DNA of 64,000 bases from contig UQUU01000005.1 in the NCBI GenBank assembly GCA_900544275.1, positions 62,001 through 126,000 of the forward strand, written 5' to 3'. Origin of the DNA: an uncultured Succiniclasticum sp. (GTDB lineage: Bacteria > Bacillota > Negativicutes > Acidaminococcales > Acidaminococcaceae). Every line of letters starts with the position of its first letter. The stretch's first letter is position 1. The notes beneath the pieces were generated by a model that saw only the letters and a list, made by a program, of their open reading frames with translations, was not told the origin of the DNA and did no database searches. The translations under genes and the position numbers were made by a program. Of the stretch, positions 1 to 8,464 are shown piece by piece.

Positions 1-88
1 GAAAAATCTGACCATCCGGGATCTGCTGGAAATGTTTGAAAAAGCCAGCGGTGATGATATGGCCAGCGATAAATTACTGTTAAGTTAA
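1..88 (+). CDS. C-terminal end of an unidentified protein (partial)
   Basis: An open frame enters from the left edge, reads about 28 codons and stops with TAA at 86-88. The visible tail contains IRDLLEMFEKASGDD and ends in KLLLS, an acidic helical end I cannot assign to a family. A bidirectional terminator follows, so this is the last gene of a rightward unit. Confidence 0.5.
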   Translation, partial: KNLTIRDLLEMFEKASGDDMASDKLLLS

Positions 89-172
89 AACCTTGGGTTG
101 CGGCAGGAAAGATGCTGCAAAATTCTGTGAAGCGTTTACTATAAGTTTACTATAGTGTGCAAGGCCATAAAA

Positions 173-212
173 ATAAACGTCCTGCCGGACAACAGCCCGG
201 TTGGACGTTTTG
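173..212. terminator. Bidirectional rho-independent terminator
   Basis: AAACGTCC at 175-182 pairs with GGACGTTT at 203-210, with a further CCGG/CCGG pairing inside the loop. A-rich and T-rich flanks lie on either side, so it can end both the rightward gene that enters the window and the leftward xpt gene. Confidence 0.75.
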
Positions 213-236
213 TGTACACAGACTTATGAAACTTGC

Positions 237-824
237 TCAATAATTAGGATGAAGCCGGACAAACACCGGTTTTCCGTTTTCAAATTTTTCAATGCGGGCC
301 AGAGAAACTACGGAATAACCCGCATCTTCCAATTTCCGGCGGCCGGGGCGAAATGCTTTTTCAATGGCCACGCCGATGCCCGCGACCCGGGAACCGGATA
401 ATTTAACCATATTGGCCAGACTCAAGAGCTCTTCACCGTTGGAAAGAAAATCATCTAAAATCAGGACGTTTTCATCCGGCGGTAGCAGGTGCTTCAGGAC
501 AAAGAGGGAATAATCCTGCTCTTTGCTGTAAGAATGAGCCGAAATGATGAAGCTGTCTCCCTGCATCAGCGGGTCCGGCCGTTTGCGCGCGAAGACAAAG
601 GGAACATGTAAAAACGAAGCGGTGGCCATAGCGATGGCGATGCCGGACGCTTCGACGGTTAAAATACGATCGATTTTTTTATGGCTGAAGTGCAGCTCAA
701 ATTCTTTGCCCACCTCAATCAGAAGCTCTGTATCCACCTGATGGCTGAAGAACTTGTCTACGTTCAGCACCTCGTTATTAATAACCTGTCCCGCTTTCAA
801 AATCTCATTTTCCAATAAACGCAT
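237..824 (-). CDS. xpt: Xanthine phosphoribosyltransferase
   Basis: Cytoplasmic purine salvage enzyme that transfers phosphoribosyl from PRPP to xanthine to give XMP. At 195 residues it matches the usual Xpt length of about 194. The type I PRTase fold is visible: the MRLLENEILKAG start, a flexible region with SFIISAHSYSKEQD, and the PRPP-binding run VLILDDFLSNGEE. The frame stays open further upstream to 923, but the ATG at 824 is preceded by AAAGGGG and gives the family N-terminus, so the longer reading is rejected. It stands alone and is divergent from the AEC transporter gene. The family assignment is firm; xanthine over guanine preference follows from overall resemblance. Confidence 0.93.
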   Translation of the reverse strand: MRLLENEILKAGQVINNEVLNVDKFFSHQVDTELLIEVGKEFELHFSHKKIDRILTVEASGIAIAMATASFLHVPFVFARKRPDPLMQGDSFIISAHSYSKEQDYSLFVLKHLLPPDENVLILDDFLSNGEELLSLANMVKLSGSRVAGIGVAIEKAFRPGRRKLEDAGYSVVSLARIEKFENGKPVFVRLHPNY

Positions 825-831
825 ATTCGTA

Positions 832-967
832 CCCCTTTTAATGTGCAGAAAGGGGAATGTGAGGGACTTCCCGCCAACTGACAAACTAAGATTTGACAGC
901 AACCCGTTCCGGCGAAAGAACAAGTTACTATGTTTAACATTATACTATAATTTCGCACAAAAATGAA
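832..967 (-). promoter_or_regulatory. xpt promoter and structured 5' leader
   Basis: On the minus strand a perfect TATAAT lies at 944-939, with no good -35 box. The predicted transcript has a leader of about 105 nt in which 918-926 can pair with 901-909 (nine pairs counting GU) around a CCGGCGAAAG-type loop. Many xpt genes carry purine riboswitches or PurR sites. I could not fit the purine-aptamer core here, so the regulator is undetermined. The rest of the 336-base divergent region (to 1160) shows nothing else I can name. Confidence 0.45.
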
Positions 968-1160
968 GTAAAAATATGTAAACAGACCATGAAAAATCGA
1001 ATAGGGGAAAAAGTAAATTTTATGGGATCAAAAGAATGATTGCTATGGAAAAAAATATCGGCAGGTGTTAAAATAAATCTCACAAGTTGGACCGGAAGCA
1101 GAGCAATGGGTTCGGTAAGGTACGGCAACGCAGTATTTTGACAAGAGGGGGTTACGAAGG

Positions 1161-2105
1161 TTGGAGCAATATTTTATTGTGGCTGTAAAGGCGATAGTCC
1201 CTTTGTTTTTGTTGATTGCCGTAGGAGTGTTTATCCGCTGGCGCAAAATGCTGAATGATACGGAACTGGTTCATGTAAACCGCATGCTGTTCAAAGTGTT
1301 CTTTTTCTGTATGATGTTTGATAACCTGTATAAAACAGATATCACAGCGTTGTGGAAGCCTGACCTAGTCTTTTTCAGCGTAAGTGCACTGCTTTTGGTG
1401 ACAGTGGCTTCCATTGGTCTGGTCTGTGCAGTAGAAAAGAAAAATCGCTCCCGCGGGGCTATGATCCAGGGAATTTTTCGCAGTAATTTTGTTTTGCTGG
1501 GCATGCCCATGATTGAGAATATTTTCGGTGCGCAGGCGTTGGCCCTGCCGGCGATGATGATCGCCACCATCGTTCCTTTATATAATATACTGGGCGTGAT
1601 GGTGCTGGAGAGTTTTCGCGGGAAAGGCGGTTTTTCTTTAGGGAAGACACTTTTTGGCGTACTCAAAAATCCGATGATCGTCGGGGCGCTTTTGGGAGCA
1701 TTTTTTATGTTTAGCGGCATCCATATACCGGGATTTATTTTAAAACCGATTTCCCAGATCTCCGCCTGTACGTCGCCGGTCGCCTTGATCATCTTGGGCG
1801 CTTCCTTCCGTCTCAGCAGTATCAGTAAAGAAAAAAGGAATTTGCTGATCATGGTGCTGGGCCGCTTGGTGGTGGTGCCCTCTTTGGTTTTGAGCGCGGC
1901 GTATGTGCTGGGCTTCAAAGGATTAGAATTTGTGACCCTGATCAGTATTTTTGCCACCCCATGCGCAGTGGCTTCTTTTGCTATGGCGCAGCAACTGGAC
2001 AGCAATGCGGATTTAGCGGGAAATGCGGTGGTCATCACTTCGGCCTTATCCTGCGTTACTTTGTTTTTCTGGATCGTGTTGTTTGAAGTGTTAGGCGTAT
2101 TTTAA
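1161..2105 (+). CDS. AEC-family transporter (auxin efflux carrier type)
   Basis: Inner-membrane secondary transporter of 314 residues with about ten hydrophobic segments arranged as two halves, typical of the AEC (PF03547) family. Recognisable family features are the GVFIRW turn after helix 1, the central RSNFVLLGMP motif and the late helix with FATPCAVASFAMA. Bacterial members export or exchange small carboxylates such as malate; the substrate here cannot be told. The TTG at 1161 is chosen as start because AGAGGGG lies about ten bases upstream and no ATG or GTG fits better. It stands alone between xpt and a tRNA gene. Confidence 0.85.
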   Translation: MEQYFIVAVKAIVPLFLLIAVGVFIRWRKMLNDTELVHVNRMLFKVFFFCMMFDNLYKTDITALWKPDLVFFSVSALLLVTVASIGLVCAVEKKNRSRGAMIQGIFRSNFVLLGMPMIENIFGAQALALPAMMIATIVPLYNILGVMVLESFRGKGGFSLGKTLFGVLKNPMIVGALLGAFFMFSGIHIPGFILKPISQISACTSPVALIILGASFRLSSISKEKRNLLIMVLGRLVVVPSLVLSAAYVLGFKGLEFVTLISIFATPCAVASFAMAQQLDSNADLAGNAVVITSALSCVTLFFWIVLFEVLGVF

Positions 2106-2204
2106 TGAGTATCTTTGTCGAACAGGGTATTTTTAGTAAACCTGTTGCATGGTTTATAGGGTAAAAGGCGATTTAAATATACGGGGATTTCCGTAACATT
2201 ATAC

Positions 2205-2233
2205 TTGACATTTCAACTTTCTGCCTTTAAAAT
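2205..2233 (+). promoter_or_regulatory. Sigma-A-type promoter upstream of tRNA-Gly
   Basis: TTGACA at 2205-2210, a 17-base spacer and TAAAAT at 2228-2233. This is the best vegetative promoter in the 2106-2401 gap. The only gene it can serve directly is the tRNA, which would then have a precursor leader of about 160 nt. The rest of this gap shows no supported gene. Confidence 0.65.
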
Positions 2234-2401
2234 AATGAACAATGAGAGTGCATGTGACTTATGTTCTACTAAATCTTGATTGAACCTTAAAAAATACGCA
2301 AAATAATCATGAGTGCTCTAATTCCTTAAGTGTCGTAAGTGCAGTGTTCATGCGTGTTCCTGTCACTTTGACCACTCTGAAAAGGCTAATAATTTTACAA
2401 T

Positions 2402-2475
2402 GCGGGCATAGTTCATTGGTAGAATGAAAGCTTCCCAAGCTTTAGAGGTGGGTTCGATTCCCATTGCCCGCTCCA
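2402..2475 (+). tRNA. tRNA-Gly (anticodon CCC)
   Basis: A full cloverleaf can be drawn. The acceptor stem GCGGGCA pairs with TGCCCGC, the anticodon stem AAAGC/GCTTT encloses loop TTCCCAA (anticodon CCC, reading GGG), the T-arm is GGTGGGTTCGATTCCCATT, and CCA is encoded at 2473-2475. Size is 74 bases including CCA. Confidence 0.96.
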
Positions 2476-2557
2476 ATTATTTTGCAGAGGATGATCATTC
2501 CCACTGACCGGACCAACCTGAGCAATCAGCAATAAAAAAGTAAATAGACAAAGCATT

Positions 2558-2599
2558 AAAAAAGTACTTATACAGGTCATGCTGTACAAGTACTTTTTT
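2558..2599. terminator. Bidirectional terminator between tRNA-Gly and the HlyD-like gene
   Basis: AAAAAAGTACTT at 2558-2569 pairs with AAGTACTTTTTT at 2588-2599, with TACAG/CTGTA extending the stem inward. The run of A on one side and T on the other makes it functional in both directions. Confidence 0.85.
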
Positions 2600-2607
2600 A
2601 GTATTCA

Positions 2608-3528
2608 TCAGACGTTTTCACTTTCCGGTTTTACGGTGATTACGACGGCGGTGCCGTCTGGCAATTCTTCCGGCTTTTTATCGCTGTAAATAGTGATGGT
2701 ATTTCCTTCTATTTTACGAATAATGCCGTCAAAAGGAATCTTTAAAGAAGCGTTGGTAATCTTGACCGCCATCCCTTCCTTTAAACGGCTGTCAGGTGTA
2801 GAAAGCGGGATGGTGATGGTACAGTCCGTCGCAGAGAGAATCTCCAGCAGATTTTGCTTTTCTTTAACTTTGGTGCCGTTTTTGACCCAGATGGCCTGTA
2901 CCGTACCTGTGGTGGGGCTGGAAATTTCGCTGCCGGCGATGGATAACACGGTGGTTTCATAAGCTTTTTTTAAATCTTCTACTTTCAGTTTGATCGCGGC
3001 GGCATCGGCGGGAGAAGACGGCTGATTACTCTGTTGGAAGCGGGTCTGGGCGGCGTTTAATTCTGTATGGGCCAGATTTAGTTCATCCTGCGCCTGCTGC
3101 ATCCGGATCTTGCTGATGCCGCCGATGGTATAAAGCTGCTGCATTTTATTATACTTCTGCTGGGCCTCTTGCACCCGGTTTTGCGCATTCTGTACGGCCA
3201 GAGCCGCAGTGGCCCGGCCTTCGATGCTGTTGGCATAAGAGAGGCGATTCATCTCCGCCTGGGCTTTGGCCAGATCAGCGGCCGCTTTATCGGCCTGCGG
3301 GTTATTTTCCTGGGTCCCCAGGCCTAAAAGAGGTTGTCCTTTGCGGATGCGTTCGCCTTTTGCCAAAATAAGGCCACGGACCTCCCCGTCCTTGACGGCC
3401 GTAATTGTATAATGAACCGCCTGGAGCGTACCGTGAAATTCAATATTTTTGGGTGCTGCGGTTTTGCTGCAGGCTGCTACTGTCAAAAAAAGTCCCAGTA
3501 AGGTCAGTACCATACATAGTTTTTTCAT
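2608..3528 (-). CDS. HlyD-family periplasmic adaptor lipoprotein
   Basis: Membrane-fusion or adaptor protein of 306 residues. The N-terminus is a lipoprotein signal with VAAC lipobox (Cys about residue 20), so it should sit lipid-anchored in the periplasm. A first half of a lipoyl-like domain (about 45-75, VKDGEVRGLILAKGERIRKG) is followed by a long alpha-helical hairpin (about 80-180, rich in Ala, Gln and Asn) and the second lipoyl half (about 195-235, ISSPTTGTVQAIWVKNG). Such proteins normally bridge an ABC or RND pump and an outer-membrane channel, but no permease or ATPase lies beside it. GGTGA lies before the ATG. Confidence 0.82.
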   Translation of the reverse strand: MKKLCMVLTLLGLFLTVAACSKTAAPKNIEFHGTLQAVHYTITAVKDGEVRGLILAKGERIRKGQPLLGLGTQENNPQADKAAADLAKAQAEMNRLSYANSIEGRATAALAVQNAQNRVQEAQQKYNKMQQLYTIGGISKIRMQQAQDELNLAHTELNAAQTRFQQSNQPSSPADAAAIKLKVEDLKKAYETTVLSIAGSEISSPTTGTVQAIWVKNGTKVKEKQNLLEILSATDCTITIPLSTPDSRLKEGMAVKITNASLKIPFDGIIRKIEGNTITIYSDKKPEELPDGTAVVITVKPESENV

Positions 3529-3841
3529 AATGATTCACCAACTACAATAAATATATTACCGGTTATCCTGAAAGCTTATGTCCAAATGCGTGTTGCTGCA
3601 TTTTGGCGGCGTCCAAAGCCATCCTGATCATGACACAGGCTACCATAAAGTAAAATGACAAAGGCATTAAAGGCGTCAGTAAGCAGGAAAACCTGAATGA
3701 TGCGGATACTTGTTTAATCTTTATCCATGATACCATAAAAAAGAGTTATTTTTGTGACATTCTTAAATAAAAGTCAAGCTGCAGCCGGGCTGTCTTTTGG
3801 AAAGCAAGATATGAAGATTTTATGAAATCGAGAAATCTTGC
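3529..3841. other. Intergenic region, no gene seen
   Basis: About 310 bases separate the leftward HlyD-like gene from the rightward ribbon-helix-helix gene. Stop codons are frequent on both strands, and no clear promoter for the leftward gene was found. Confidence 0.5.
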
Positions 3842-3870
3842 TTTACAAAATAAATCGGCAGCGCTATACT
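3842..3870 (+). promoter_or_regulatory. Promoter of the ribbon-helix-helix gene
   Basis: TTTACA at 3842-3847, a 17-base spacer and TATACT at 3865-3870. Transcription would start near 3877, about 23 bases before the chosen ATG. This rules out the longer reading frame that begins at 3822. Confidence 0.75.
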
Positions 3871-3899
3871 CATCTCACAGCCAGGAAAGGAGCATGATC

Positions 3900-4097
3900 A
3901 TGACCTGTAAAAATATAATGGCAAATTTTCGCCTTACGCCGGAAGAATTTGAAGGGATCAAAATATTGGCTACCGTCAAAGGGGTGACTCTTGTGGATTA
4001 TGTGCGGGAAATGTTTGACGAAGAAATTGCCAGACATAAGGATATTATTGCCGAGTATAAAAACGGGGTGGAAGAGCTGCGTTGCCGGATGAAGTAA
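3900..4097 (+). CDS. Small ribbon-helix-helix (CopG/Arc-like) protein
   Basis: A 65-residue protein. The pattern FRLTPEEFEGIKILATVKG followed by VTLVDYVREMFDEE fits a ribbon-helix-helix DNA-binding fold: a short beta strand, helix A, a turn with G-[VT]-T, then helix B. A charged C-terminal helix follows (ARHKDIIAEYKNGVEEL). Members act as dimeric repressors, antitoxins or plasmid-control proteins. The start at 3900 has GGAG seven bases upstream; the ATG at 3894 is too close to it. A possible 58-codon frame follows after seven bases, but it does not look like a known toxin. Function beyond DNA binding is not known. Confidence 0.65.
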   Translation: MTCKNIMANFRLTPEEFEGIKILATVKGVTLVDYVREMFDEEIARHKDIIAEYKNGVEELRCRMK

Positions 4098-4104
4098 CGG
4101 ACGT

Positions 4105-4281
4105 ATGACTGCCGGGCGGCAATTCTGTACCGGTGAAAGAACTGTGTTGCGGGATGAAGTCGACAGTATTGTTACTCATTGCTGCAGCCATCTGGCAGGC
4201 GGAAAAGTTGCGCTGCGGCGAACCGCGGCGGCAATCCACTTTACCGCTAAAGCGGTTGTAGCGGCGATGGAACAGATATAA
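4105..4281 (+). CDS. Possible 58-residue hypothetical protein
   Basis: An ATG-to-TAA frame of 58 codons starts seven bases after the stop of the ribbon-helix-helix gene. It begins MTAGRQFCTGERTVL, contains a Cys-Cys-Ser-His stretch, and ends with a small Ala/Val-rich helix (TAKAVVAAMEQI). There is no clear ribosome site, so it would depend on coupling. I do not recognise it, and it may be non-coding. Confidence 0.3.
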   Translation: MTAGRQFCTGERTVLRDEVDSIVTHCCSHLAGGKVALRRTAAAIHFTAKAVVAAMEQI

Positions 4282-4331
4282 GAAATTCGTCTAAAATAAC
4301 AGTGTAAAGTAAATAATTTTTTGTTAAGAAG

Positions 4332-4361
4332 TTTACAATTAAGTGTTAAATGTTGTATAAT
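4332..4361 (+). promoter_or_regulatory. Promoter of the radical SAM gene
   Basis: TTTACA at 4332-4337, an 18-base spacer and a perfect TATAAT at 4356-4361, about 80 bases upstream of the ATG at 4442. Confidence 0.75.
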
Positions 4362-4441
4362 AGCAATGAAAATATGCTATAACTTGTAATAGGTGCGGAA
4401 AATCATTCTGTATATGACGTTTAACGGAATGGAGGAACAGC

Positions 4442-5341
4442 ATGTTTTTTGATAATTATGATACCCCGGTCTTTCGTCCCCCCAGTGAAGCGAACAGCTT
4501 CATTCTGCGGGTGACACGAGGCTGTGCGCACAATAAATGTACCTATTGCAATATGTATCGCGGCGTACCTTTTCAGGTACTGACGGATGAAGAAATCACC
4601 CGTCAGATCGCGATGGCTCATATGTATAACAAGGATGGGGTCCGGCGCGTGTTTTTGGCCGATGGCGATGCGCTGGTACTGAGCATCGACCGTCTGCTGC
4701 GTATTTTACAGACCCTGCGCCAATATTTCCCTAATTTGCAGCGGGTTTCGTCCTATGCGGCGCCGAAAGATATTTTGCGCAAAACGCCGGAAGATCTGGT
4801 GAAATTGCGGGAAGCCGGTTTGAAGCTTTTGTATTACGGTATGGAAAGCGGCGATTCGCAAACGCTGGCAGATGTGCAAAAAGGCGTGGACGGCCCTCAG
4901 TCGATCGAGGCCGGCAAACGGGTCATCGCTGCCGGTATGAAATTGTCGATCATGGTCATCCTGGGGATCGCAGGAGTGGAGGGCAGCGAGCGTCATGCGC
5001 TGGCTACGGCCCGGGCGATCAGTGAGATCCGGCCGACGATGCTGAGCGCATTGTGTCTGATGTTATATCGGGGCAGCGAGCTGAAGGAACAGTTTGAAAG
5101 AGGGGAATTCCACCCCTTGTCCCCCGGCGGACTGATGCACGAACTGCACTTGATGATGGAGCATATCGAGATTCCGGAAGGGTGCCATACACTTTTCCGC
5201 AGCAATCACGTTTCCAATTATGTAAATTTTTCCGGGACTCTGCCCAAAGATAAACCGCGTTTGCTGGAAGAGATAAAACTGGCGGCAGAAGAACTGGATC
5301 GTCTCAAAAGCTGGGACGTTTATAACGACGATCGATATTAA
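4442..5341 (+). CDS. Radical SAM protein (COG1032-like)
   Basis: 299-residue cytoplasmic iron-sulfur protein. The SAM-binding cluster motif is C-x4-C-x2-C in GCAHNKCTYC (about residues 29-37), which is one residue longer in the first gap than the classical C-x3-C-x2-C. A TIM-barrel core follows, with the SAM contact patterns YYGMESGD (about 138-145) and VILGIAG (about 175-181). There is no B12-binding or auxiliary-cluster domain, so this is a minimal member. Substrate unknown. It has its own promoter, and GGAGGAACAGC lies before the ATG. The NlpC/P60 gene follows closely and is probably co-transcribed, though no functional link is evident. Confidence 0.85.
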   Translation: MFFDNYDTPVFRPPSEANSFILRVTRGCAHNKCTYCNMYRGVPFQVLTDEEITRQIAMAHMYNKDGVRRVFLADGDALVLSIDRLLRILQTLRQYFPNLQRVSSYAAPKDILRKTPEDLVKLREAGLKLLYYGMESGDSQTLADVQKGVDGPQSIEAGKRVIAAGMKLSIMVILGIAGVEGSERHALATARAISEIRPTMLSALCLMLYRGSELKEQFERGEFHPLSPGGLMHELHLMMEHIEIPEGCHTLFRSNHVSNYVNFSGTLPKDKPRLLEEIKLAAEELDRLKSWDVYNDDRY

Positions 5342-5355
5342 GCGGAGTGATGGGT

Positions 5356-6525
5356 ATGTGGAAGAAAAAGTTGCCCGGAGGATTTACCGCGGGAATCATC
5401 CTGGCGGTCTGTCTGGGCTTTCTCCCGCAGCCGGCCACGGCTGCGCCGGTTATTGCCAATATGCCTCACCGGGCGAATGGCACTAAGATTACAACGCCGC
5501 AGCAAACCCCCAAGGGAATGCCGCAGGACGTGATCAGTACAACCAGAAAACCAATGCCGGAGGCGCCTTTAAAAACAGGGGCGCCTGCGGCTGTTGCTGT
5601 TTCTCCGGCGGAAGTTGTAAAACCGCCCAAGGCAGAAGCACAAGCCCCTTCGCAGCCTGAAGCGGGAACAAAAAATTCGTCGACTGTCAAAACCTCTGTG
5701 GAGAAAGGGCCGCTCGCAGCAGCGCTCCCGACTCCTTTGGCTAAACCGGCAGCTCCGGTACCGGTAGTGCCTCCGAAGAAAACCGCGGTACTGCCCCCAG
5801 CGCAGCCTAAGCCCACAAAACCTATGGAATGGGAAAAGCCTAAAAAAAATCCCCCCGTTGCTCCCTCGGTAAAACCGAAAAAAACCGACAGCGAAACGCC
5901 GGAAGTGAAGTCGGTCTATCAGGTAGGCGACAAGGGCTGGAAAGTAAAACAGGCCCAGAAATATCTGCAAAGTCTGGGCTTCAATCCGCAGGATACGGAT
6001 GGGCAATTTACCAAAGCAACGCGTAAGGCGCTGCGTAAATTCCAGAAAAAATATAATCTGAAAGTGACCGGCAATCTGGACAATGCAACGTATACGGAGC
6101 TTAAATGGCAGTTGGAGTCCAAAGAATACGGCGGTAACGTGGAGAGCCTGAAAATTTTAAAGACGGCCGCCAAATACCGGGGCGTTCACTATCGTTGGGG
6201 AGGCACGACGCCCAAAGGGTTTGACTGTTCCGGTTATGTGCAGTATGTCTTTGCCCAACACGGCATAAAACTTTCCCGTACGGCTGATACACAGGCTTTG
6301 GAAGGCAAACGTATCGCCAAAAAGGACTTGAAGCCGGGGGACCTGGTTTTTTTCAGCACCTATGAACCCGGCGCTTCCCATGACGGCATTTACGCCGGCA
6401 ATGGAAAATTCTGGAACGCAACCAGTTCCAAAGGCATTATGTTGAGTGATTTGAATGACGGTTATTGGGGGCCGCGTTATTACACCGCCCGCCGCATTTT
6501 ACGGAGCAATGACCGTTGTCGCTAA
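5356..6525 (+). CDS. Secreted NlpC/P60 peptidoglycan hydrolase with peptidoglycan-binding domain
   Basis: 389-residue exported cell-wall enzyme. It has a signal peptide (residues 1-29, ending ATAA), a Pro/Ala/Lys-rich linker of about 150 residues, a PG_binding_1 domain (about 190-255, DTDGQFTKATRKALRKFQKK) and a C-terminal NlpC/P60 domain. The catalytic Cys is C291 in FDCSGYV, with the His in SHDGIYAG. The family cleaves D-gamma-glutamyl-diaminopimelate bonds in stem peptides. In-frame GTG 5347 and ATG 5350 lie inside or against the GCGGAG ribosome site, so ATG 5356 is taken. The long proline-rich spacer probably lets the catalytic head cross the cell wall. Confidence 0.9.
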   Translation: MWKKKLPGGFTAGIILAVCLGFLPQPATAAPVIANMPHRANGTKITTPQQTPKGMPQDVISTTRKPMPEAPLKTGAPAAVAVSPAEVVKPPKAEAQAPSQPEAGTKNSSTVKTSVEKGPLAAALPTPLAKPAAPVPVVPPKKTAVLPPAQPKPTKPMEWEKPKKNPPVAPSVKPKKTDSETPEVKSVYQVGDKGWKVKQAQKYLQSLGFNPQDTDGQFTKATRKALRKFQKKYNLKVTGNLDNATYTELKWQLESKEYGGNVESLKILKTAAKYRGVHYRWGGTTPKGFDCSGYVQYVFAQHGIKLSRTADTQALEGKRIAKKDLKPGDLVFFSTYEPGASHDGIYAGNGKFWNATSSKGIMLSDLNDGYWGPRYYTARRILRSNDRCR

Positions 6526-6554
6526 ATATAAACAGAAAAGAGGGACCCGGATCT

Positions 6555-8447
6555 ATGATTCGAGAAAGACGCAATAAGGAAAAATTAACATCCTACTACA
6601 ACAAGTTTATGGAGGACGGTGTTGTTGACCCTAACGTGCATCCCTGGATCGCGGAATCCTGGCTGCGGTGCCGTAATATGAAACTGCCTCATGAAACGAT
6701 GCCCAAAATCAACCGGCTCAGCCGGGAACAGATCGTGGAACATCAAAAAGCCCATTTACATGTGGTGGAGTATGTCAATGGCCTGTATGAACAGAGCAAA
6801 CAGCATTTTAATGCGCATAATCTGAGCATGCTGCTGATCGATGATCAGGGCTATGTAATTAAAAATTATGCAATGCCTTTTTTCCAAAGAGTCATTGAAG
6901 ATATTCAGGGCATGCGGGTTCTGGAAGAAGATGTAGGAACTTCCAGCATCAGCGTGGCCAGAGAACACAATGTGCCGTTCCTGATGTTCGGTCCGGAAAT
7001 GTGGATCCGGGAAAGCCATAATGGGGACGCCTGCAGCGCGCCGATCTGTGTTCACGGTAAGATCCGTTATATTTTGTCCTTCTGTTCTGTCGATCAAAAT
7101 GAGTTGCCTTATGATCTCCTTCTCTCTTTGCTCCTCACAATGAAATATTCCGTGGAGCGGTATCTGGAGATGTTGATCTATTGGAACGTCCAGAAGATGA
7201 TCCTGGATGAACTGCCCGTCAGCGTATACTGGCTGAACCGGGCGGAAAAAATCCGTTATTGCAATGGCAATGCCAGAAAACGACTGGATGGAAGAGAATC
7301 ACTGGAAGAAGTCTTCCTCAACTATGAGCATATACCTATCCGTCAGGCCCTGAGCGGCAAGCCGACTCATCGCCGGGAAATTACCTGGATCACCCAGGAC
7401 CGTACCTATGAAGACGTGACTACCGTACTGCCTGTCAAGACGGGGGACGAAGTGGACAGCGCGGTGGTGTTGTCCATGTCCATTGAAGATCTGAAAACTA
7501 CGATTGCTCATGCTACGGGCTACAGCAGCCGTTACAGTTTATACAGTATGGTGGGTGAAACGACGGAATTCCTGGCGCTGCAGCATAAAGCGGCCCGGGT
7601 GGCCCGCAGTGAAAACAATATCCTGCTGCAGGGGGAACCGGGCACCGGCAAGCAGCGTCTGGCACACGGCATTCATCAGGCCAGCTCCAGAGCGGCGGCG
7701 CCTTTGATCGTGGTAAAATGCACCGACGGGTCAGACAAAGAACTGGAAGAAGAAATTTTTGGCAGCCTGGACGGGGACAATCAGCCTTCGACCGGTAAGC
7801 TGGAACTGGCGATCGGCGGGACATTGTTTATTGACGAAGTGGAAAAGATGCCGGTGTACCTGGGCGATCGTCTGGCAGACACCCTGGCAAAGGGCAAGAT
7901 ATTCTCCTCCGGGAGCCATGAGACAAAGCAGCTGAACGTGCGTGTGATCGCAGCCTGTGACAGTAACTTAAAGCGTCTGGCGGACAAAGGCCTGTTCAGC
8001 CGCAAGTTATTTGAGCTGGTGATCGATACGGTGATGCGGATCCCGCCGCTGCGGGAAAGAGTCAAAGATATTTCGGTGCTGGCCAACCATATTCTGGTGG
8101 AAATGAGCGCACAGCACAACATGCCGGCCAAGCACCTGTCGCCGGATGCTTTGCGCCTGTTGACGGATTGCAGTTGGCCCGGCAATATCAAACAGCTTCA
8201 GGGCGTGATCGAAAGGGCCTTCTTCCATGTGTCCGGTACCGTGATTGAAGCGGAAGATATTAAACTGCCGAAGGATAAGACACTGGAAAAATCCTGGAAA
8301 TATGATAAAGACGCCTTTATTTCCGTCTGGAAAGCGGCGGGCGGCAATATTTCCAAGTTAGCGATCATGTTGGATGTGAGCCGTGTTACCTTGTATCGTT
8401 ACCTGAAGAAATATGACCTGGGCCCTTCTCCCAAAAAGAAGAGATAA
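6555..8447 (+). CDS. AcoR-like AAA+ transcriptional regulator, degenerate (no GAFTGA)
   Basis: 630-residue enhancer-binding-protein homologue. The N-terminal AcoR-type sensor region (about 1-220, with WIAESWLRCR and a GAF-like core VGTSSISVAREH) is followed by a PAS-like segment (about 220-320), an AAA+ domain (about 340-560) and a C-terminal Fis-type helix-turn-helix (about 595-620, ISKLAIMLDVSRVTLYRYL). Walker B LFIDE is intact (D427, E428). Walker A reads GEPGTGKQ, with Gln367 in place of the usual Ser/Thr. The GAFTGA loop that contacts sigma-54 is absent after EEEIFG. It may therefore work without sigma-54, in the manner of TyrR. The ATG at 6555 follows AGAGGG; an in-frame TTG at 6516 overlaps the previous gene and lacks a site. 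Confidence 0.85.
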   Translation: MIRERRNKEKLTSYYNKFMEDGVVDPNVHPWIAESWLRCRNMKLPHETMPKINRLSREQIVEHQKAHLHVVEYVNGLYEQSKQHFNAHNLSMLLIDDQGYVIKNYAMPFFQRVIEDIQGMRVLEEDVGTSSISVAREHNVPFLMFGPEMWIRESHNGDACSAPICVHGKIRYILSFCSVDQNELPYDLLLSLLLTMKYSVERYLEMLIYWNVQKMILDELPVSVYWLNRAEKIRYCNGNARKRLDGRESLEEVFLNYEHIPIRQALSGKPTHRREITWITQDRTYEDVTTVLPVKTGDEVDSAVVLSMSIEDLKTTIAHATGYSSRYSLYSMVGETTEFLALQHKAARVARSENNILLQGEPGTGKQRLAHGIHQASSRAAAPLIVVKCTDGSDKELEEEIFGSLDGDNQPSTGKLELAIGGTLFIDEVEKMPVYLGDRLADTLAKGKIFSSGSHETKQLNVRVIAACDSNLKRLADKGLFSRKLFELVIDTVMRIPPLRERVKDISVLANHILVEMSAQHNMPAKHLSPDALRLLTDCSWPGNIKQLQGVIERAFFHVSGTVIEAEDIKLPKDKTLEKSWKYDKDAFISVWKAAGGNISKLAIMLDVSRVTLYRYLKKYDLGPSPKKKR

Positions 8448-8464
8448 AAGTAAAGGAACAGATT

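Noticed and set aside
3822..4097. Longer ribbon-helix-helix frame starting at 3822
   Set aside because: The promoter at 3842-3870 lies inside it and the ribosome site fits ATG 3900.
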